Below are positions 58,178-64,000 of a stretch of 64,000 nucleotides of DNA, piece by piece (within the stretch, counting starts at the first letter, position 1; every line of letters begins with the position of its first letter). The notes beneath the pieces were generated by a model. The model had not been told where the DNA came from and did not search any database. It worked only from the letters and a program-made list of their open reading frames with translations. This stretch comes from Brachybacterium sp. UMB0905 (GTDB taxonomy: Bacteria > Actinomycetota > Actinomycetes > Actinomycetales > Dermabacteraceae), in contig NZ_PNHL01000003.1 of assembly GCF_002871795.1 (NCBI RefSeq), forward strand, positions 147,392 to 211,391, in the 5' to 3' direction. The position numbers and the translations under genes were made by a program.

Positions 58178-59869
58178 TCAGGCCGACTGCCCGGTCAGCT
58201 GATCCCGCACCTGCTTGCGCAGCACCTTGCCGAGCAGGGAGCGCGGCAGCTCGTCCACCACGTGCAGCGCGCGGGGCACTTTGTAGGCGGCCAGCTGCGC
58301 CTTCGCGAAGGCGCGCAGGTCGGCGAGGCTCGGCTCGTCCTCCCCGTCGGCCACCACGATCACCGCGGTGACCTCCTCTCCCCCGTCGGCCCGAGGGATG
58401 CCCACCACGGCCGCTTCGGCGATCGCGGGGTGGGTGAGCAGCACGTGCTCCACTTCGGTGGGTGAGACGTTGAAGCCGCCGGTGATGATCAGCTCCTTGG
58501 CGCGGTCCACGATGGTGGTGAAACCGTCGGCGTCCTGCGTGACCACATCCCCGGTGCGCAGCCAGCCGCCGGGCAGCAGGGTGCGGGCCGTCTCCTCGGG
58601 GTTCTCCCAGTAGCCGCGGAACACCTGCGGTCCGGCGACGATCAGCTCACCCTGCTCACCGCGCTCCACCTCACGGCTGGGATCCTCGGGGTCCACAACC
58701 TTCATGTCGGTGGAGGGGAAGGGGATGCCGATGGTGCCGGTGCGGCGCGAGGGCGCGAAGGGGTTGCCGAGCAGCACCGGGGACGCCTCGGTCATGCCGT
58801 AGCCCTCCACGAGCAGGCCGCCGGAGACCTCCTCCCAGTCCTCGACGATCCGGTCGGTCAGAGCCATCGCGCCGGAGATGCAGTACGTCGCCGAGGAGAT
58901 GTCCACGCCGCGTTCCTTGGCGCGGGCGGCGGTGCGCTCGTAGATCGGCGGGACCGCGCAGTACACGGTGGCCGGGGACTTCTTCCACGCATCGAGCACC
59001 ATGTCCACGTCGAACCGCGGGAACAGGACGATTCGGGCGCGTTTGAGGATCCCGAAGGTGAGGTAGAGCGTCATGCCGAAGGCGTGGAACATCGGCAGCA
59101 GTGCGTAGATCGTCTCCCGGCCGTCCTGCGCCTCGATCATCCAGGCGGCGCCCTGCAGGGCGTTGGAGTACAGGTTCCGATGGGTGAGCATCGCGCCCTT
59201 GGGCCGTCCGGTGGTGCCGGAGGTGTACTGGATGACCGCGAGGTCCTCGAGGCCCGGGCGCGGGTGCTTCCGGGCGATCCGCCCTCCGGCCAGGAGCTTC
59301 GACCACGGGACGGTGCCGCGCACCCGGGTGTGCAGGGCGCGGCGCTTCGCCCGCAGGGACGGGATCGGCAGGCTCAGGGCCAGGCGCTTCACCAACGGGA
59401 AGGCCTCCAGCAGGTTCACCGAGACGATGTGCCGCACCGTGATGTCCGCGGGCAGGGCCTGGACCTTGTCCACCACGCTGTCCCAGGCGATGACCACTTC
59501 GGCGCGGTGGTCCTCGAACAGGTGGCGGATCTCCGGTGCGGTGTACAGCGGGTTGTGCTCCACCACGACGCCGCCGATGCGCAGCACGGCGTAGAACGCG
59601 ACGAGGTGCTGGGGGCTGTTGGGCAGGATGAGCGCCACCCGGTCCCCCGGCTTCACGCCAAGGTCCAGCAGACCCTGGGCGGCGCGTTCGACCTGCTGGC
59701 CGAGCTCGCGGTAGCTGGTCGTGGCGCCGAAGAACTCAAGGGCGGTGCGGCGCCCGCCGCGGGAGACGGCGTCCTCGAGCATCTCCACGAGCGAGGTGGT
59801 GGGCGGAGTGATCTGGGCGGGCACGCCCTGCTGGTAGTGCCGGGTCCAGGGGTGCGTCGGTGTGCTCAC
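58178..59869 (-). CDS. long-chain fatty acyl-CoA ligase (copy 2)
   Basis: A 563-residue ANL ligase: IQYTSGTTGRPKGAMLTHRN, VEGYGMTEASPVLLGNPF, GGWLRTGDVVTQDADGFTTIVDRAKELIITGGFNVSPTEVEHVL, and the catalytic Lys in PRSLLGKVLRKQVR. The GTG start at 59869 is supported by TAAGAT six bases upstream (leaderless). The -10 overlaps a perfect inverted repeat, so it is probably repressed by a dimeric regulator. Confidence 0.93.
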   Translation of the reverse strand: MSTPTHPWTRHYQQGVPAQITPPTTSLVEMLEDAVSRGGRRTALEFFGATTSYRELGQQVERAAQGLLDLGVKPGDRVALILPNSPQHLVAFYAVLRIGGVVVEHNPLYTAPEIRHLFEDHRAEVVIAWDSVVDKVQALPADITVRHIVSVNLLEAFPLVKRLALSLPIPSLRAKRRALHTRVRGTVPWSKLLAGGRIARKHPRPGLEDLAVIQYTSGTTGRPKGAMLTHRNLYSNALQGAAWMIEAQDGRETIYALLPMFHAFGMTLYLTFGILKRARIVLFPRFDVDMVLDAWKKSPATVYCAVPPIYERTAARAKERGVDISSATYCISGAMALTDRIVEDWEEVSGGLLVEGYGMTEASPVLLGNPFAPSRRTGTIGIPFPSTDMKVVDPEDPSREVERGEQGELIVAGPQVFRGYWENPEETARTLLPGGWLRTGDVVTQDADGFTTIVDRAKELIITGGFNVSPTEVEHVLLTHPAIAEAAVVGIPRADGGEEVTAVIVVADGEDEPSLADLRAFAKAQLAAYKVPRALHVVDELPRSLLGKVLRKQVRDQLTGQSA

Positions 59870-59875
59870 GCGCCA

Positions 59876-59893
59876 ATCTTACGCGAGCGTAAG
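59876..59893 (-). promoter_or_regulatory. -10 box and operator of the copy 2 acyl-CoA ligase gene
   Basis: On the minus strand CTTACGC-TC-GCGTAAG is an inverted repeat with perfect 7-nt arms (59878-59893). It overlaps the -10 box TAAGAT (59876-59881). A protein bound here would block RNA polymerase directly, as TetR-type fatty-acid regulators do. Confidence 0.6.
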
Positions 59894-59912
59894 TTGCGTC
59901 GGAGGGCGTAGC

Positions 59913-61025
59913 TCAGCCGGCCTTCCGCTCGGCCGCGAGGCGTTGCTCGACCGAGGGCCAGATCCGCTCCAGCAGGTCCTCGCTCGTGACCACGCCGCGG
60001 ATGCGGGCGGGCCCGTCATCGGGCACCACGACGGCCAGCAGGCGGCGCTGGGTGCGCATCTGCTCGACGGCTTCCATGATCGTGGTGGATTCGCGCAGCT
60101 GCAGTGTCTGGATCGCGAGGTCCGCGGCGGGGGTGGCGGGGTCGGCCAGGAGCGTGTCGCGCACATGCACCATGCGCACCTCACGGTGCCCGTCCGCGGT
60201 GCTCGGCCCATCCGCGGTGCCCGGTCTGTCCGCAGTGCTCGGCCCGTCCAGCGGCGGCGGTTCCAGCAGGATGCGGAAGTGGCCGGATCGACGCGCGGCC
60301 TCTTGGACGTCGGAGACGGTCGCATCCGGCGCCACCGCGGTGGGCCGGACGGTGCGCGGGGCGATGATGTCTCCGACGCTCGTCTGGTGGAGGCTGATGA
60401 GGGTGCGCAGCTGATCACCGGAGGTCTCATCGAGCACGCCCTGGGCGGCGGAGTGCTGGACGAGGGTGGCGAGCATATCGGCGTCGTATCCGCGGGCGAC
60501 GGCGCGATCCACGGGCTCCTCCCCGGCGAGGGACACCAGGCGGTTGGCCATGTGGTTGATCCAGCTCAGCAGCGGGCGCAGCACGGTGACGATCGTGTTG
60601 CCCACCGGGGAGACGAGCTTCGCGGCGGTCTCGGGGTGGGCGATCGCCCAGGACTTCGGGGCCATCTCCCCCACCACGAGGTGCAGGAACGTGACGATGA
60701 ACAGGGCGATCCCGAAGGAGACCGCGTAGCTGGCGGCGGCGGGCAGGCCGATGGCCTCCAGCACGGGCCCCAGCAGCTGCTGCACCGCGGGTTTGGCGAC
60801 CGCGCCGAGAGCGAAGGTGGCCCCGGTGATGCCGAGCTGGGCGGCGGCGAGCATCATCGTCAGCTGGTTCTGGGCGCGCAGGGCGGCGCGGGCCGAGCCG
60901 GAGGATTCCGCCTCCTCCTCGAGGCGGGAGCTCCGGGCGGCCAGCAGCGCGAACTCGATGATGACGAAGAACGCGGAGATGACGATGATCAGCGCGGACA
61001 GGGGCAGGGAGAGGAACCAGGGCAT
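59913..61025 (-). CDS. CNNM/CorC-family membrane protein (second of pair)
   Basis: A 370-residue protein. The DUF21 membrane domain (1-180; FFVIIEFALLAARSSRLEEEAESSG, VVGEMAPKSWAIAHPE) is followed by two CBS domains (about 215-360). Inside the first CBS region an insert of G-P-S-T-A-D repeats (coded by 60186-60256) is foreign to the family. The C-terminal CorC_HlyC domain is missing. Likely magnesium/divalent cation transport. The start overlaps the stop of the partner gene (TGATG). Confidence 0.85.
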   Translation of the reverse strand: MPWFLSLPLSALIIVISAFFVIIEFALLAARSSRLEEEAESSGSARAALRAQNQLTMMLAAAQLGITGATFALGAVAKPAVQQLLGPVLEAIGLPAAASYAVSFGIALFIVTFLHLVVGEMAPKSWAIAHPETAAKLVSPVGNTIVTVLRPLLSWINHMANRLVSLAGEEPVDRAVARGYDADMLATLVQHSAAQGVLDETSGDQLRTLISLHQTSVGDIIAPRTVRPTAVAPDATVSDVQEAARRSGHFRILLEPPPLDGPSTADRPGTADGPSTADGHREVRMVHVRDTLLADPATPAADLAIQTLQLRESTTIMEAVEQMRTQRRLLAVVVPDDGPARIRGVVTSEDLLERIWPSVEQRLAAERKAG

Positions 61026-62539
61026 CAGCGAGTCTCCTCCCCGTCGACGGCCACGGATCCGGTGGCGCGCGGCTCGCGGCCCCTATCGCCGTCGGCCTCG
61101 CCGGCCTCACCGCGCCCGTCGCCCTCGCCGGCCTCGTCGCGCTCGTCAGTCTCGCGAGCGTCCTCATCGCCGGGCCGTTCGGGCTCGATGAGCTCGGCGC
61201 GCAGCACGGAAGGCACGTGGTGGTCGATCTCCTGGACGGTCAGGCGCAGCAGGCGGGCCTCGGGCTCATCGTCCTCGAGGAAATCCTCGCCCTGGGCAGG
61301 CAGCTCCACATCGTGCGTCTGCCCCTCTTCCGGGAGGGAGCCGTACTCGGCGATGAGCAGCCCGGCGACGGTCTCGTACTCCCCCTCGGGCAGGTCGGAG
61401 CCGATGGCCCGTTCGAGCTCGTCAACGTGCACGTCCCCGTCGAGGATCCAGGTGTTCTCCCCGGCAGCGGTGATCTCTTCGGTCTCCTCCTCGTCATCGT
61501 GCTCGTCCACGAGCTCCCCGAAGACCTCCTCGGCGATGTCCTCCATGGACAGCAGTCCGGTGAAGCCGCCGTACTCGTCGATCACGCAGGCCAGGCGTTC
61601 GCTGCGGCGGCGCAGCTCGGAGACGGCATCGGGCAGGCTCATGAGCTCCGGCAGCACGCAGGGCTCGCGCATGATCACGGTGACGGGCTCATCGGAGGCG
61701 TGCGGGGTGCTCATCACATCGAGCATGTGCACCACGCCGACGGGGTTGTGCTCCTCGTCGATCACGGGGTAGCGGGTGTGCTCGGTGGCCATGAGGGTGC
61801 GGACCTCGCCGATGGTGGTTTCGGGGTCCACGACGTCGGCGCGGGTGCGGGGGATCATGGCGTGCTCGACGTCCTGCTCGGGGAAGTCGAGCATGCGGTC
61901 GATGGTCAGGAACTCCTCATCGGTGAGGTCCCCGGTCTCGCGGGAGGTGGCGACGATGTGCTCGAGGTCCTCGGCGGTGGCGGAGGAGTCCACGTCCTCC
62001 ACCGGCTGGATCCGCACGAGCTTCAGGAAGCTGTTGGCGGACCAGTCGAAGAAGTGCACGATCCAGCCGAACAGCAGCAGGTAGATGCGGGTGGGGCGGG
62101 CCAGCACGAGCGCGGACTTCATGGGCGCGGCGATCGTGTAGTTCTTGGGGAACAGCTCGCCGAAGATCATCTGCACCACGGTGGAGATGAGCAGCGCGAG
62201 GACGGTGCCGACAGTGACGGAGACCGCGGCGGGCACGCCCACATCTCCCAGCAGCGCGCCGAGACCCTCGCCGACGAAGGGCTCGGCCACGAAGCCCACC
62301 AGCAGGCCGGTGACGGTGATGCCCAGCTGTGCGCCGGAGAGCATGAAGGAGGTGCGCTCGGTGATCTTCAGGGCGGCCTGCGCGCGGCCGTCACCGCTCT
62401 CCGCTGCGGTGCGCAGGCGGTTGCGGTCCACCGACATGTAGGCGAACTCCTGGGCCACGAAGAAGCCGTTGGCCGCGATGAGCGCGAGGATGGCCAGCCC
62501 GCCCAGGAGGACGAACCCGATGGCTGTCGTGGTGCTCAC
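61025..62539 (-). CDS. CNNM/CorC-family membrane protein with CBS and CorC_HlyC domains
   Basis: A 504-residue protein. DUF21 domain: ANGFFVAQEFAYMSVDRNRLRTAAESGDGRA and MIFGELFPKNYTIAAPMKSA. CBS pair: MIPRTRADVVDPETTIGEVR; GVVHMLDVM. CorC_HlyC domain from about 375 (GDVHVDELERAIGSDLPEGEYETVAGLLIAEYGSLPEEG). An acidic, repetitive tail rich in D/E/R/G ends it (from 462). The start is GTG 62539. Two adjacent paralogues transcribed together are common in actinobacteria. Confidence 0.9.
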   Translation of the reverse strand: MSTTTAIGFVLLGGLAILALIAANGFFVAQEFAYMSVDRNRLRTAAESGDGRAQAALKITERTSFMLSGAQLGITVTGLLVGFVAEPFVGEGLGALLGDVGVPAAVSVTVGTVLALLISTVVQMIFGELFPKNYTIAAPMKSALVLARPTRIYLLLFGWIVHFFDWSANSFLKLVRIQPVEDVDSSATAEDLEHIVATSRETGDLTDEEFLTIDRMLDFPEQDVEHAMIPRTRADVVDPETTIGEVRTLMATEHTRYPVIDEEHNPVGVVHMLDVMSTPHASDEPVTVIMREPCVLPELMSLPDAVSELRRRSERLACVIDEYGGFTGLLSMEDIAEEVFGELVDEHDDEEETEEITAAGENTWILDGDVHVDELERAIGSDLPEGEYETVAGLLIAEYGSLPEEGQTHDVELPAQGEDFLEDDEPEARLLRLTVQEIDHHVPSVLRAELIEPERPGDEDARETDERDEAGEGDGRGEAGEADGDRGREPRATGSVAVDGEETR

Positions 62540-62707
62540 CGCCGACCTGCCCGGAAAGGATCGGGTTCGGGGCGTTCAGCGCACTCCATGGGATATGTGG
62601 CACCTCGGGGGTCGGCGGCAGGAGCTGGTGGTGCGCGCCCATGGGGCGCCCGCTCAGGCTATCAACGGGCACCCGGGAGGCGGCTGTGATGTCTCGCGCC
62701 GACGGGA

Positions 62708-62911
62708 TCAGTCGGCGGCCGCGGCGATCTGCTCGAGCTGGGTGCGGTCGCGCAGGGCAGTCCAGCGTCGCCCGGAGTCGCTCAGGCCCTGTTTCTTCCA
62801 GCGGGACATGACGCGGGAGACGGATTCGGCAGTGGACCCGGCGAGACCCGCGAGGTCCGCACGGGACAGCGGCACCTCGAGCAGCACGCCCACTTCAACC
62901 CCCCTCACCAT
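62708..62911 (-). pseudogene. Crp/Fnr regulator, C-terminal HTH fragment
   Basis: Only the DNA-binding end remains: LLEVPLSRADLAGLAGSTAESVSRVMSRWKKQGL followed by RRWTALRDRTQLEQIAAAAD. The cNMP-binding domain that should precede it is absent, and the sequence upstream belongs to the divergent lipoprotein promoter. An ATG at 62911 would give a 67-residue peptide (MVRGVEVGVLLEV) without a convincing ribosome site, so a truncated gene is more likely than a mini-regulator. Confidence 0.6.
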
Positions 62912-62961
62912 CCGGAAACCCGCCACGAATCGCCGGAACAGCCTGCACCTTTTACTTGGGC

Positions 62962-62991
62962 TTGACTTTCTTGACGGCCACTTGGCACAGT
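62962..62991 (+). promoter_or_regulatory. promoter of the acidic lipoprotein gene
   Basis: TTGACT near 62962, about 18 nt, then CACAGT is the best -35/-10 pair upstream of ATG 63056. A second TTGACG lies just inside the spacer. The leader is about 60 nt and carries AAGGGGA before the ATG. Confidence 0.35.
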
Positions 62992-63055
62992 GTGCGCTCG
63001 TACGGCACGGCCCCGGGTGGAACCGCCGCCCCCGTGCCGCCCGAAGGGGAACGAC

Positions 63056-64000
63056 ATGAGCTCGACCACCACGACGCAGCGCACCCGCCGCGTCCTGACT
63101 CTCGCCGCTGCTGCTGCCCTGCTGGGCCTGAGCGCCTGCGGCGGCTCCCCCGAGGAGCCCGCCACGCAGGACCCCGCGCCCGCGCAGGAGCAGGAGGGCG
63201 GCACGGGCGAGGACACCGATGACCGCGACGACTCTGACGACTCGGATGAATCTGACAGCTCTGATGACTCCGCCGCAACGGACGATTCGGATGCCGATGA
63301 TGCGGACGACGACGCCGACGGTGACGACGGGGACGTCGATGATCAGGCCGGCGGTCAGGTCCCGGTCGAGGAGCGCCCCTTTGTGGCGCTGACCGCCGAT
63401 GTGACTAGCGGCGAGGGCAGCGGTGCGCCATGGGCGGCCGATGATCTCGCGGCGGCGCTGGCTGCCGAGATCGGCGGGGAGGACGCCGAGGGTGCGGCGA
63501 CCTGCAAGAACGACCTCTCGCTCAGCCCGGGGTCCCGGGTCGTCTGCAGCGCCTACCCGAACACCCCGGACGGTGAGGCCAATACCGAGCAGGTGCCGTG
63601 GACGGCCTACACGGTCTCGGTGCCCGTGGACGGCGGGCCGGGCGCGGGCCGGGGCGTGCTGTTCGTGCGCGGCGGCGGCTTCCCCGCGGACGCCGCGGAC
63701 GATCTGGATATGGACGACGTCATGTTCACCGGCAACCGCACGGGCTCGATGGCCCTCGCGGAGGACATCAGCGCCAAGGACCTGGGGCAGCGTACACTCG
63801 ATGCTCTGACCTCGGACACTGCCCTGATCGATGCGCGCCAGACAGCGGACTGGAAGAAGGTCACCTGCGAGGACGGCCTGAGTGCGAAGGGCTATGAGGT
63901 GGCCGACTGCACGGCGAGCACGGGCGACGGCCGGGAGGTCGATCTCAAGGTCGCCCCGGGCACCTGGGTGGGCTATGACCACGGTCTGCTGATCGGGATC
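63056..64000 (+). CDS. acidic lipoprotein, partial at right edge
   Basis: 315 residues are readable and the frame is still open at the window end. The signal peptide ends in lipobox GLSAC (Cys28). A low-complexity D/S/E stretch (about 55-105; DDSDDSDESDSSDDS) separates the anchor from the folded domain, which starts near residue 110 (VEERPFVALTADV). Five cysteines lie in the visible part after the lipobox cysteine. I do not recognise the family. AAGGGGA lies before the ATG. Native codon use. Confidence 0.75.
   Translation, partial: MSSTTTTQRTRRVLTLAAAAALLGLSACGGSPEEPATQDPAPAQEQEGGTGEDTDDRDDSDDSDESDSSDDSAATDDSDADDADDDADGDDGDVDDQAGGQVPVEERPFVALTADVTSGEGSGAPWAADDLAAALAAEIGGEDAEGAATCKNDLSLSPGSRVVCSAYPNTPDGEANTEQVPWTAYTVSVPVDGGPGAGRGVLFVRGGGFPADAADDLDMDDVMFTGNRTGSMALAEDISAKDLGQRTLDALTSDTALIDARQTADWKKVTCEDGLSAKGYEVADCTASTGDGREVDLKVAPGTWVGYDHGLLIGI

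Overview
The window looks like chromosome from a high-GC Micrococcales actinobacterium. Long GC-rich genes, Tat and lipoprotein signals, a PerM gene beside purN and purH, a PPK2, a bS22-like peptide and actinobacterial small membrane families (DUF3017, DUF4229) all fit. Brachybacterium or another Dermabacteraceae genus is my best guess, but that is inference. About 60 genes are supported. Many of them start with a -10 box (TANNNT-like) only 6-8 nt before the start codon, so leaderless transcription seems common.

Layout. 1-2.5 kb: ThrE-type exporter (cut by the window edge), a DUF3017 membrane protein and aspartase. 2.6-8.9 kb: an accessory region with a clearly lower GC content. An IS3-family element (2591-3928) and a decayed second IS3-family element (about 6994-8268) bracket a small RiPP locus: a 29-residue two-cysteine precursor peptide (6748-6837), a radical SAM/SPASM maturase and an MFS exporter. 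An IS1380 transposase remnant follows. 8.9-14.6 kb: PPK2, purH, purN, a small membrane protein and perM. 14.8-30.2 kb: most of the menaquinone pathway (menF, menD, menC, menB, menE, menA), with HtrA, a methyltransferase, membrane proteins and a VapBC pair between them. It is broken up by a third IS3 element, inserted 22 nt before menD, and by an IS110 remnant beside a fragment of era.

30.3-38.4 kb: two small membrane proteins bounded by inverted copies of one palindromic repeat, then the system II cytochrome c maturation operon (phosphatase, tlpA, ccdA, resB, ccsB), a MarR/YceI divergent pair, a glutaredoxin-like protein and a 32-residue bS22-like peptide. 38.5-47.7 kb: a pair of membrane GTPases, AcuC, TrkH/TrkA potassium uptake, ProC, and a DUF368 lipid-carrier translocase coupled to a 48-residue protein. 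47.8-52.4 kb: a 1532-residue helicase-like protein whose ATPase motifs are eroded, with a restriction-nuclease-like C-terminus. 52.4-64 kb: DeoR regulator, small antitoxin-like protein, CopC, an unusual MobA-nitrilase fusion, tRNA-Arg(CCT), a ribbon-helix-helix protein, two acyl-CoA ligases, two CNNM/CorC transporters, a Crp-type fragment and an acidic lipoprotein running off the right edge.

How it fits together. The respiratory theme is strong: menaquinone synthesis plus cytochrome c maturation. The best candidate for an undescribed system is the RiPP locus. Three genome-scale signals also stand out: the 10-mer GGCCGACGGG, seen 22 times on the two strands and never inside the mobile elements; a small mobile hairpin inserted in two different transposase genes; and a shared operator CATGAC-N4-GTCATG in front of menB and a membrane-protein gene.
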